Assembly: GCF_001653235.2 (NCBI RefSeq)
Contig: NW_019154057.1
Span: 1-64,000 of the forward strand
Source of the DNA: Pochonia chlamydosporia 170
Taxonomy: Eukaryota; Ascomycota; Sordariomycetes; Hypocreales; Clavicipitaceae
Reading direction: 5' to 3'
DNA: 64,000 nt
The first letter of the stretch is position 1. Every line of letters starts with the position of its first letter. Below, one piece after another: positions 21,925 to 33,865 of the stretch. The notes under the pieces are model-generated. The model was not told the DNA's origin, ran no database searches, and saw only the letters and a program-made list of their open reading frames with translations. The position numbers and the translations under genes are program-made.

Positions 21925-22021
21925 CGTATTCGCGACTGGCCCGGTCCAGTCACGGTTGTGGATATTCGTCACTGGCCCGGGCGATTCGCGAATTGGATGT
22001 ATTCGTCACTGGCCCGGAACA
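21925..22021 (-). repeat. 3' terminal inverted repeat
   Basis: Complement of the 5' repeat, lacking its extra ~20 bases with one of the TTCGCGAA palindromes. Confidence 0.75.
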
Positions 22022-22087
22022 CATATATCCAGTCACCTGACGTGATCATCACGAACTTTGACAAGCAGATGAAGGCAGCATTGGAGA
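22022..22087 (+). other. Short remnant, possibly MULE transposase
   Basis: Between the DNA transposon and the next LTR one frame reads SPDVIITNFDKQMKAALE, which resembles the conserved PxVIVTDxDxALxxAL block of MULE/FAR1 transposases. It is not Copia sequence. Too short for certainty. Confidence 0.4.
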
Positions 22088-22319
22088 TGTCACGTTATGA
22101 GACTCATTGTTAACTAAGCTCTTTTACAAAATTGTTATTCTTGTTGTTCGAGCTGCAGCCTCTGTCTGCAGCTCTCCTTTTGATATCAAAACACTTCCTT
22201 TCGTCCGAAGCAAATAATTGCTTTTTCCGGCTATTCTCAGTTCTCATAGCCGACGTCATGACAACCAGCATTTACACCAAGTTTGCTTGTTCTGTCAACA
22301 GAGGCAGTTTTATCCGACA
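22088..22319 (-). mobile_element. 3' LTR of Copia copy 2 (copy E)
   Basis: 232 bp. The plus strand reads TGTCACGTTATGAGAC to TTTTATCCGACA. Confidence 0.9.
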
Positions 22320-22329
22320 CACCCCCTTA
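22320..22329 (-). other. Polypurine tract of Copia copy 2
   Basis: On the coding strand AAGGGGGTG lies directly before the LTR start TGTCGG, the expected plus-strand primer site. Confidence 0.6.
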
Positions 22330-22398
22330 GATGAGGTACTTCCCAAGTGCTCATCTACAACTCTTTATTGCCTCTGTTAAGCTTCAGTGTCAGCACAA

Positions 22399-24345
22399 TT
22401 ACCGGCTGGGGCCCCCGGGGTTGGCACTCTTTTTGCCCCCCTTCGCACCTAGCTTCAACTCGAGGTCTAATTCGTTGTTAGAGTTTTGAAGTCTCTCTCG
22501 CACCTTGCTTCGAGCTTCTTCCAACTTGGCTTCGTTAACAATTCGGCTTCGAATATCTTCTATTCGCAATTGCCGTAGGAATTCAGTGTGCCGAACCTTG
22601 GGTAATGCCTTCGTCAATCCGTCTGCTACCATATCCTTCGATTCTACCCACCGTACCTTAAGTCGACTATTTTGAACTTGTTGGCGTAGCCAGTGCTGGT
22701 AAATATCCACATGACGAAGCTGAGTGGTCAATTTTGCTGGCTCTTCAACTAACAGCCTAATCGTCTGCTTATTATCGATTTCCAGCTGCAGAGGCTCGTC
22801 CAATTCCATCCGTAAAGAGTTTAGCAGTCGTCCTGCAGCTATCATTTCCTTGGCTGCTTCCGAATCTGCAACTAGCTCGGCTTCTGTACTAGAGGTTGTT
22901 ACGGTGGTCTGCTTCGATGCCTTTCATGCAATCGGTCCACCGTACAGTCTTAATACATAGCCTTGTGAGCTTTTCCGATCTTCCGTGTTATCGGCGAATG
23001 ATGCATCACTCGAGCCGATGAAAGTTTCAACTGATTTGCTGTTTTGTTGAGCATTATTTCCAAGTCTCAGAGCAAATGATCTAGTGGAATAGAGGTACTG
23101 GATCACTCTATCCGCTGCTCTGTGGTGTGCATCGCTCGGATTGAGGTTATGCCGTGCTAATCGGCTGACTGCGAATGCTATGTCTGGCCTGGTTGAAATG
23201 GCTGCGAACAAAACGGATCCAACCTTTTGTTGGTAGACTTCGATTGACTTCTTTGTCGCTTGTGTCCCCGATTTCAGTAATTCTTCTAGGCCCATAGGTG
23301 TGAGTAGCACCTTGCCTTCTGGCTGGATGGAGAACTTGTGCGCTATTTTGTCAATATACGCGTCTTGAGTCAACCAAATTGTTCTGTTTCGCCTGTCTCT
23401 CAAGATGTGAATACCGAGGAACCATTTTGGCTCGCCTAGCTGTGTCATATTATATCTGCTTTTCAAGCCTTCTACGGCTTCCTTGGCGATTTCTTTATCG
23501 GATTTCTTGTATGCCCAGATGATGTCGTCAACAAAGAAGAAGACGATCACAGATCCTTTAGTCATAACGCATGGCTCTTGTGGCACTGGTTGAAAACCTA
23601 GTTCTTGGAGGCTCTTTGTCAACTCCTTTTGCCACAACAGTGGTGACCTTCGCAGGCCGTAAAGTGCTTTCTTCAACCTTAACACTCTTCCATATTTCTC
23701 ATATCCTGGTGGCATACGCATATAGACAACTTCATCTAATTCGCAATTTACAAATGCATTGACAGCATCCATCTGTTCCAGTTCTAGGTCATGTTCAGCG
23801 GCTATCGCCATTAGCGCTCGGAATGACATGCTGGCTAGCGTTGTTGCGCGGGTCGGGAGAGCATTCTTTTCTTGTTGGTTCCCGCACACAACAAGCCGCG
23901 CCTTGCATTTCTGAAGAAGACCATGCTTATCCGTCTTGTAGGTAAATACCCACATGCAGCTTAGAACTCTTTGACCTTTAGCTCGTGACCAAGGCACCTC
24001 AACAAAGGAATCCATCCGGCTATGTGACTCAAGGTGCTCTTGCTGTGCCTTGATAAATTCATCCTTAAGTGGGTGGCCTTCAAGGTCCTTCATGGTTTTT
24101 GGAGCTTTTGGTAGGTCTCTCTTGTGCGGCTGAAACTTAATCCCAGCATTAAATGCACCATGGACTGCTGTCTCAATTCGAGTTGGATGGAATTCGTGGA
24201 ATCGATAGTTGGCACTGATCTGCTCTACCTTGTAGTCGCAGCAGTTTGAGTTGTGGCCTGTATTATCCACCCCCTCAGGATGGTCGGTCGGGTCGGTGAC
24301 GGATTGGAAGGCTGGTTGTGAATATAGCTTCTGGGCTTTCTTCAA
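22399..24345 (-). pseudogene. Copia copy 2 reverse transcriptase and RNase H with internal TGA
   Basis: The reverse transcriptase reads DAVNAFVNCELDEVVYMRMPPGYEKYG and carries the catalytic box FFFVDDIIW. RNase H begins near IGSSDASFADNTEDRKSSQGYV. After GGPIA a TGA (22924-22926) replaces the Trp usual at this position, and the same frame continues (TEAELVADSEAAKEMIAAGRLL) to the stop at 22399. The N-terminus joins the preceding acidic linker (24571-24275) by a frameshift near 24330. Confidence 0.88.
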
Positions 24346-26051
24346 GCTCAGGGTCGGTCAGTGGCGGCGTAAGATATCCTAGCTCTTCTGACCTGTCACA
24401 AGCGTCTTCATTGTCCTCATCATCCGGCTCATCCTGTTCTCCTGTATCCACAACGATCTCACCCAGAACCTCCTCTTCGTCTGAGTCCTCGAGATAACGA
24501 GCAGTTTCATCTTGTTCAAGTACAGACTCTATAGCCTGTTGCTCTTCTGGAATTTCGACGTCCTCTAGCAACTGACTAACTGATTGTAGGAATTCGGGTT
24601 GAGATATGTTTCCATCAAAGAAGCCAGATTCATTAAAATAACATCTCGGGTTAAGATAGTCTTATCCTTGTGTGGAACCCAGACTTTGTAGATGTTTGAG
24701 GAATGATAGCCCACAAGGTACCCTATATGTGCTCTCGGTTCAAGCTTTTGCTTTCTCTGAAGTTTGAATTGGGCATCTGCTGTCATCGCAAAAGCCTTAC
24801 AACCGTAAGCTTTTAAGTGACTAATTTCCGGTTGCTTCTTAAAGACTCTTTCAAATGGGCTTTGCCGCTTATTTCGTTCAAGAGGTGTTCGGTTGCGAAG
24901 GTAGCAAGAAGCCTCCACAATGTCCTTCCACAAATTGTGTGGCAGATTTGCAGCTATGCGCATTGTTCGGACCTTTTCCATAATTGCACCCCCTGATCTC
25001 TCGGCACCTCCATTTTGAGCCTGAGTATTTGGTGCCGACCTTTTCGATTGAATAGATCTTAGCTTTAGTTCTATCCGGACTTCCTTGCTGAATAGTTCGG
25101 CATCTGATCGTATAGCTTTTGGCTTGAAACTATGTTGAACCTCTATCCAGTTGAAGAAGTCTCGCAGAATTCTTCGGTTTTCTTTGCCTAGACCATGGCT
25201 CTTCAGAAATAAGGAAAAACAAGACCTTAACATGCATCCGTGATAAACATAACTCGGACATAGCCTTGGTAATCTTCCGTAAGATCGGTCCAATCAACCC
25301 AGATTTCTTCAAATGGCTTGTTTGGTCTTATTGGCCGCCTCCGGGATATCTGCCGGTGCATCTTGCCTCGGCCGCAGTGGTCGCATTCCACAGTTCTTGG
25401 TCCTCGCAGCTTGACCCCAAGACATTTCTTTCCTAACTGCTCAATTGTCTTCGGGCTAGGATGGCCCAGTCGGTTGTGCCACACCGTTCCATCCGCAGCA
25501 GATTCTGCTCTTGGGTCTCGGCTCGTACGCCTTCTCCTTCTGGCCATATAGGCGGCCGCTGCCTTTAAGCTAGCGTCGGTAGTCTCCTGATACTCGAGAA
25601 CCCATTGCTTGTAGTATCTTTGAACTATACAGATTAATGTTCCAGACTTATGGATTAGCCGTGTTGGAGTCGATATTGTGTCCCAACGGATGCCTCGATC
25701 ATAAAGACTCTGGAACGATACAACATTGACAGCGAATGTGGGGCAATATGCCGCATCTTTGATTCGCAAGATGCCAATTGATCCATCGGGTTTTATGACT
25801 GGGACGTCAACCCGTCCGTAGCCTTCAATTTTGACCTCTGAATCTACAGCAATTAGATAGTGCTCTTCTCCTGCTTTTGGTTTCCTTATTGACTTAAATC
25901 TAGCAAGTTCGTTGAATATATCCAACGAAGCTCCGCAGTCAAGAATGGTTGACGATCGTAACGGATACTGGTCAGCTTGCAGACAGGTCTCTAAACATAT
26001 TGGAAACGCAGCCCCTAGTGACAATGCTTGACCAACGATTCGTCGCTCCAA
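24275..26051 (-). pseudogene. Copia copy 2 protease, integrase and linker, frameshifted
   Basis: 26051-25227: protease motif ILDCGASLDI (Cys in place of Ser) and integrase zinc domain with HNRLGHPS and CDHCGRGKMH. A frameshift near 25235 moves to 25293-24565, the integrase core with Asp in AIRSDAELF and Glu in QNGGAERSGG. The frame then changes again to an acidic linker (24571-24275) leading to reverse transcriptase. Confidence 0.85.
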
Positions 26052-27250
26052 GCTTGACTCGGCTGATAGTCACTGGAATGAGACTTCTTTCTTGTCCTGA
26101 ACTTGCTGTTCCTGGTCTTTCTGCGCTGCAGCTCTTCTAGACGGTGATTCGCAGGTACTCCTTTAGGCCGAATTTCTGGGATAGCTAGCCAAGACGAACT
26201 AAGATCATGTCGCGGCTGGCCACAAGCTTCACAGCCTATTTCTTGTCTCTTATTGCTATCCTGCTGGTTGTCTGATCGCGTCCTTTTTCGATTTGATCGG
26301 GATTGGTTTGCACCTCCGTTCTGATTATTCTTTCTGGTATCAGCTTGGAACGCAGTTCCCCGTCTGGCGGAGGATCTTTCTGATTGTGCTGGAAGTGCAG
26401 AACTGCCCCAGGTCCGTAACTTGACAGCTACGCTTCCAATTGACCATTCCTTGCTCGCATCCGTAGCGTTGGGAGGGGTGTGAATCAGAGCTCCCTGAAT
26501 TGCTATTGCTGCCTCTCGTAGCCTGCCATGATCACTAAGATCGTAGAGTTGTAATAACTGTTGTACTCCTTGCTCAACAGCCCGATTGTAATCTTTTGTC
26601 TTTAGAACAAGTGATTCTGCAGCTTGTCTGCAGTTATCGGTGAAGTTGCCATTATGTTTGGCCATAAGGCGGGCGATGTCAAATAGCCAACGACCACCTG
26701 ATACTTCAAGCATTCGATGCCGTGCAGCTTTTAGCAAGAAGTTCTCCCATTTCCAGATCCAGTCTGCGAAAGTGGCTGAATCGGTGCACCTAAATGACTT
26801 GATGATCTGCTGGTACTCAATCACAAGTGTGTCCGTTGCTTTAGTCTGTTCGGCGTTGACTGCTACAGATAGACTATCAATCCAGCGGGGGAGATCGTGG
26901 TCTTGGTCAAGATAACGACCTAATCTCTCATCCACATAGCTGATGATAACGCTTTTAGCCTTGATGAGATTGGTTTTCTGTTGCTCATACTCTTTGGAGC
27001 TATCTTTCCAATTTTCACGGGCTAGTCTGAAAGCGTTGACTTGAGATGACGTAAGATTGACTTCAGTCTCAGCGTTTGCATTGAAATCAGATACCTGTGG
27101 TCTTCTTGGCTTTCGTAGAAGCACTTGAGTTTGGTTTGCAGGTTTAATCGCTTCCCAGATGTCTATATCAATTAAGCTTGCAATAAACTTCTGCCAGTCG
27201 TCCCAATTGTCGATCCCCGTGAGGATAACTTCAGTTTTGGAAGGTGGCAT
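26015..27250 (-). pseudogene. Copia copy 2 gag, deleted near its end
   Basis: Starts at the ATG at 27250 and aligns throughout with copy 1, keeping the Trp lost there. Close to the C-terminus about 67 bases are missing, so the last residues are out of frame and the gag frame runs past the natural TGA. That TGA is followed by CTA (see findings). The zinc knuckle has lost a cysteine (SSSW for SSCW). Confidence 0.85.
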
Positions 27251-27378
27251 TTTCACTTAGTTATTCAGAAGGGGTTAAAATTTACTTAGCTAACTGTCTC
27301 ACGAACACTGTCTTGTGTTCAATCGTAGTGCAGCTTTTCACAGCGTGGCTGTTCTTGTTGACAACCTAGTGCGCGGGT

Positions 27379-27391
27379 CCGGGCTCATAAC
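27379..27391 (-). other. Primer-binding site of Copia copy 2
   Basis: Identical to the copy 1 site (GTTATGAGCCCGG on the coding strand) and adjacent to the 5' LTR. Confidence 0.6.
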
Positions 27392-27626
27392 TGTCACGTT
27401 ATGAGACTCATTGTTTACTAAGTTCTTCTTCAAAATCATTGTTCTTGTTGTTGTTCGTGCTGCAGACTCTGTCTGCAGCCGTCTTTTAATACTAGAAAAC
27501 TTCCCGTTCGTCCGAAGCAAATAATTGCTTTTTCCGGCTATTCTCAGTTCTCATAGCCGACGCCATGACAGCCAGCATTTACACCAAGTTTGCTTGTTCT
27601 ATCAACAGAGGCAGTTTTATCCGACA
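27392..27626 (-). mobile_element. 5' LTR of Copia copy 2 (copy F)
   Basis: 235 bp. The plus strand reads TGTCACGTTATGAGAC to TTTTATCCGACA. Confidence 0.9.
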
Positions 27627-27663
27627 GATCTTGACACGAGCAGTGTTTATGTTGTGGAGATGA

Positions 27664-28416
27664 GTCGTCCTGGAGGGGATAGCGGAGAAACGATTTGTCG
27701 ATCGCAAAGTGCTGGTTACGCTGCATCAAGCAAGCACAAAGCGCCCTCTTGATGAATTCTACTTTCAAGTCGCAGAGCTGTCAGATGCTAGACGAAGCAA
27801 AGGTGGTGATATCGAAATCAAGATGCATTGGGTTCCAGTCTGGGAACCTCTTGGAAGTCTCAGGGGAGAGGAATCGTACGATGAAGCAAAAAGGCAGGCT
27901 TTCTATCCATACGAAAGTATTCCATACACTTAATTCATATTCCATACCCCTTGCAGGTATTCCATACGTATGGAATACGGAGGAAAGCTGATCCTGGTTT
28001 AATATTCTTGGGCAATTTCGGGTGCGGAAATTACGTCTTGTCGTTCAGACGGTCAATATGGGCTGGACCGCCTGAGCGGCCTGCCTGGTCCTATACATTC
28101 CAGCAATTTTTGTTCGACCAGGCAGGCCAGCTTGGGAGTGTTAGACCGCCCGCACCACCTCGTCACGAAATCAGCGTGGATGATGAATTGATACGGCGGC
28201 GAGCTTCTACGACCAACTCACTGTCGAAGAACATGACGTCATTTTTTTGGTATTCCATACGTATGGAGTACTTTCCATACAAGGTGCATTCCATATTCCA
28301 TATTCCATACGGGTCTGTATGGAGTAGGGAGTATGGATAGAAAGCCTGCAAAAAGGCTAGTTGTCAGGAAATTTGGGCAAGATATCATACGGCCACAATA
28401 TCACAGGATATGGTAA
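27664..28416 (+). pseudogene. Unknown reading frame interrupted by a hAT-type MITE
   Basis: A stop-free frame from 27664 to 27894 (VLVTLHQASTKRPLDEFYFQ, MHWVPVWEPLG) stops at the MITE. Removing the MITE and one copy of its 8-bp target duplication continues the same frame at 28357 as LVVRKFGQDIIRPQYHRIW to a TAA at 28414-28416. The restored frame supports a real coding origin. It has no ATG at its left end, where the Copia LTR begins. The family is not recognised. Confidence 0.5.
27895..28348. mobile_element. hAT-type non-autonomous element (long form)
   Basis: 454 bp with inverted ends CAGGCTTTCTATCCATAC / GTATGGATAGAAAGCCTG and an 8-bp target duplication CAAAAAGG (27887-27894 and 28349-28356), the hAT hallmark. 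Both subterminal zones are dense in the motif TATTCCATAC and its complement. The central 265 bases are bordered by two near-identical copies of GGTATTCCATACGTATGGA. Confidence 0.85.
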
Positions 28417-28513
28417 TATTTATTGCCATATCCCAAACACTATCTTACACACTGCATACTACAATGGTACGCTCGTTCGTCCTAAATCCCACAAGCTCAT
28501 TCTCAGTTTAACA

Positions 28514-29717
28514 TTACACTTTATCTCCAGAACAATAGTAATCTGATAAATTCATCCAGTCCTCCGCACCCATGCCATCGTTCATAGCGCCGTCGCTCAA
28601 GCCGCATTGTACATATAGATCGTCGCATGCAACAGAAGAAGCCGACGGAGAACATGATGCAAAGTTTAACCGCAAGACGTCATTAACATCATCTGTCAAA
28701 GAGTAAGATTGGGAGGCATAGTCGCGCGGACATTCAGGCAACTGAGGGTCGATATTGGCGACGTTTGGCACAGCCGCTGGCGGATTCTTCCTAACCCCAT
28801 ATAATGGAACATCCAGATCAGGTACCCAGGCATAGTTCGAGGATGGGTAGTTGATGTTACAACTCTCCTTCTTACAAGCTATAATATCACAGCTTTCGTT
28901 TGTTTGTTCCAATAATCGCTTTCTCTTTGGTGAGGGCGTCGTGGTCGTCGAAGATCGCTCGTAATTCCCTCCAAGCTCTGTATTTGCCGTTGGGACGGCT
29001 TTTACTTGCTGATTAGTATTAGTGAAATACTGGTCGAATAATCGGTTGACCACTGCCTGTTGCCGGATTGTGTTTAGCTGAACGAGAGATAATGGTGATG
29101 TCGAGTCTTCGCTGCTGTTTGCTTCTTCCTTCAGCATATTTTGTTCAGCATGCAAGCTTGGATAGAGCTGCTGAAGGGACCGAGAGATGTGGTCATCTTC
29201 CTCCTCATACATTTCATCCTTCAAGACAATGTCTCTGGATATCCGAAGACTTTTACCAGTGAGCTTCTTGTGAATTTCGCTAGCTTTGTGTGCGGATGTG
29301 ATTCGAGCTTCCTCGCTTCTATCGGTTCGCCGAGATGCTGCAATGTATGCCCGTTTGGTGTTCTCGTCATGCGGACGTTGAGACTTTATATGTTGTTTGA
29401 GTTAGTGGTACGCATACTTTTATTCTGTTTAAATTGGGGGAGTTAGCCATACCTTTGGCGTGCCACGTTCGATTTCCTCGGTCGCACCGCCATGAATATG
29501 CCGTGGCTTGACCACGGGCAAATGTTCCATTGTCATATAACTCGTAATGTTTTGTCAATGTTACGTTTCCAAAAACGAGCGTTTCGGTTTGCGGTAATCC
29601 GTTGTTGGAGTTGGCGTCTTGGGAAGGTCGTCTTGAAGTATTTATGGTGCTGTCCATGTCGTGTTCGCAGTTCGGCTCCGAGGAGATCCCGGGCTTTGCC
29701 TGGATAGGACCAGACAT
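28514..29717 (-). CDS. Conserved fungal protein of unknown function (two exons, junction uncertain)
   Basis: Exon 1 starts at the ATG at 29717 and runs to about WRCDRGNRTWHAK (near 29450). Exon 2 begins near QRPHDENTKRAYIAASRRTD (about 29383) and continues through KDEMYEEEDDHISRSLQQLY and NYAWVPDLDVPLYG to the stop at 28514. These blocks recur in proteins of unknown function in many Aspergillus-type fungi. The obvious intron (donor GTATGG, branch CACTAAC, acceptor AAAG) puts exon 2 out of frame by one base. A donor further on (GTATGC) keeps frame but gives an intron of only 34 nt. So either the gene carries an indel at the junction or it uses an unusually small intron. A nuclear role is conceivable from the SPKRKR stretch, but this is a guess. 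Confidence 0.65.
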
Positions 29718-32028
<2,311 letters not shown>

Positions 32029-32607
32029 AATGGATACTTTTTGGTGGATACTTTGAGTGACATCAAGTAGACTAGGCGAATTAATTGACAGTATACAAGG
32101 ATAGAGGTTTCGGGATGAGTGCGACTGAATGAGGATGTTTATGACGGGCTCTGTGAATGCAGCCCAATGGTAACTCTCAAGGGGTAGCTCGATTGTACTT
32201 GGCCATCTCAAGCGATACTTGCATGTATATTGCCCAACTTGTACATTGTGCGTTTAACTATATTTGTTCAGGGCTGGTATACAATACATTATCAAAACAT
32301 GCATGAATCAATCCAATGTTCGCAGTAGGTGTACCCGATTTGCGACACAACCTTCATCATCCATCCCACCAAAAATTGCCACGAACCTCAATTCCCCAAG
32401 AAGCTGACCGAGGAGCCGTCCCTTAACACTGGCTTACACTATGTACTCAATTAGTCAATTGACTCCCTTTCTGACAGACCGAAATTCTGCTCACCTATCC
32501 TTATGTAGCATGCAAGTTCTTGGGTTGCCCGAATATATCCAGAGATTGTAGGGTTATCGCAAGCGTAATAAATCGTGTTCCCTCGACGGGCTAACCGGTC
32601 TTTTGTA
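32029..32607. other. Intergenic, no gene seen
   Basis: 3' flank of the oxidoreductase and left edge of the hAT remnant. No hAT terminal repeat was recognised. Confidence 0.4.
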
Positions 32608-33716
32608 ATGACCGACCCGGCAGTATTTCTGGAGGCAATAGCGCAGGATAAACTTGATAACCGCATCACCATTCTCAACCGGTGCCGCTGCGTTTTCTCC
32701 CCCGAAACTCCGCCGAAGCCATACTCCACCGTTCGTTTCCGAAGCGACCCTGAATGGGTCGATGAGGACTACCGACCTCGCAAAGCATTGTTGGGGCTGC
32801 CGAACCTCCGACGTTCCCACGCCGGCGCGGCTATGACGCCACACTTGATGGGGATTGTCCGAAAATACAATTTAGCGCACCGAATCGGCTACTTTACCGG
32901 GGACAATGACGCAAAGAATGACACTTGTCTCCGCCAGCTTGCGGTTGAGTTATCACAGGAATACGGCCTTGCATTTGAGCCAGTGTCGGCTCGAACACGG
33001 TGTGCTGGCCACATCGTTAACCTGTCCTTGCCAGCTTTTCTCTTCGCAACTAGCGAGGACGCCTTGCAGGCGGCTATTGAACAGGCGCAAGATGAAGCGA
33101 GTGACTTAACAGTTGTGGATGCATTGCATGACCAGATGCACTTGAATACCCGCCAATCCACCCACGGCAAACGCAAGAAACGCAATGATAACGGCGGCTG
33201 GCGGAGCATCGGCCCTCTGGGTAAACTCCACAACAATGCTGTGTTCATCCGTAATTCCACGGTGCGTAACGACGCATGGGATGACATTGCAGGAAAAGCA
33301 CTAGGGATTGACAATATCACACGATGGAACTCGTGGTTTAAATTGCTTGATGCAGCTATAAGCCAGGAGGGTCCATTGTCAATATTCCTCAACCAATACC
33401 ACAATGAGTTGGAAGACGACATCCTCACACACGATGACTGGCAAGTACTCAAAATGACCCATGAGTTCTTGCAGCCGTTTTGCCAGGCTAGCTTGGAGCA
33501 GCAAATGGAGTGGGCATCAATAGACCAGGTCCTAGAGAACATGGATATTCTCTTTATGCAGTTTGAAAATGCCAAGGTAAGTCATGAAAAGGCAGTGCAG
33601 TCGACTTCTAGACTTTGTGTTAAGTATTAAAGCAGGTCAAATACGTGGACAATGCACAAATGGTTAATTCTGTGCATATGGGCTGGTGGGTGCTCTCAAA
33701 GTAAAATACTACGTCA
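32608..33716 (+). pseudogene. hAT transposase fragment, truncated at both ends
   Basis: The middle of a fungal hAT (Restless-like) transposase: VDEDYRPRKALLGLPNLR, then HRIGYFTGDNDAKNDTCL, then RTRCAGHIVNLS, then ITRWNSWFKLLD. An intron at 33577-33635 (59 nt, GTAAGT, AGCAG) leads in frame to VKYVDNAQMVNSVHMGWWVLSK. A one-base shift then ends the frame at a TAA. The next frame continues KYYVTP up to the Helitron end. The BED zinc finger and the C-terminal dimerisation domain are missing. Confidence 0.82.
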
Positions 33717-33747
33717 CCCCTTGCACTTAGACCGGTGGTGCAAAGGG
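33717..33747 (-). repeat. Helitron 3' terminal hairpin
   Basis: CCCTTGCAC ... GTGCAAAGGG on the plus strand, with a loop of about 11 bases. It abuts the broken hAT frame. Confidence 0.6.
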
Positions 33748-33865
33748 TAGCATCAGCCGAAGGCTGAGAGTCCGGGGCCAAGCTATTAGCAGAGCAATTA
33801 CATTATCTAGGCACTGGAGCTCATTTCGGAGCATATCTTCCTGCCACGAGCAGAATCACGTAGAA

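Larger units (their letters stand above)
19911..22021 (+). mobile_element. Ginger/KRBA2-like DNA transposon with complex terminal inverted repeats
   Basis: About 2.1 kb inserted in the Copia protease. Ends are TGTTCCGGGCCAGTGACGAA and its complement. The 5' repeat spans 19911-20027 and the 3' repeat 21925-22021. They match closely, except for about 20 extra bases in the 5' copy and two extra bases (CA) just outside the 3' end. TGT...ACA termini are the ends known for Ginger elements, whose transposase is an integrase relative. A 4-bp duplication (TATA) is possible but ambiguous, because flanks read GGATATA and CATATATCC. Confidence 0.75.
22088..27626 (-). mobile_element. Copia-type LTR retrotransposon copy 2, nearly full length
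   Basis: 5.5 kb element in reverse orientation: 5' LTR (27626-27392), primer-binding site, gag, protease-integrase, reverse transcriptase, RNase H, polypurine tract and 3' LTR (22319-22088). It carries a gag deletion, two frameshifts and one nonsense codon, so it is not autonomous. Flanking pentamers (GGAGA and GATCT) do not match. Confidence 0.92.
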
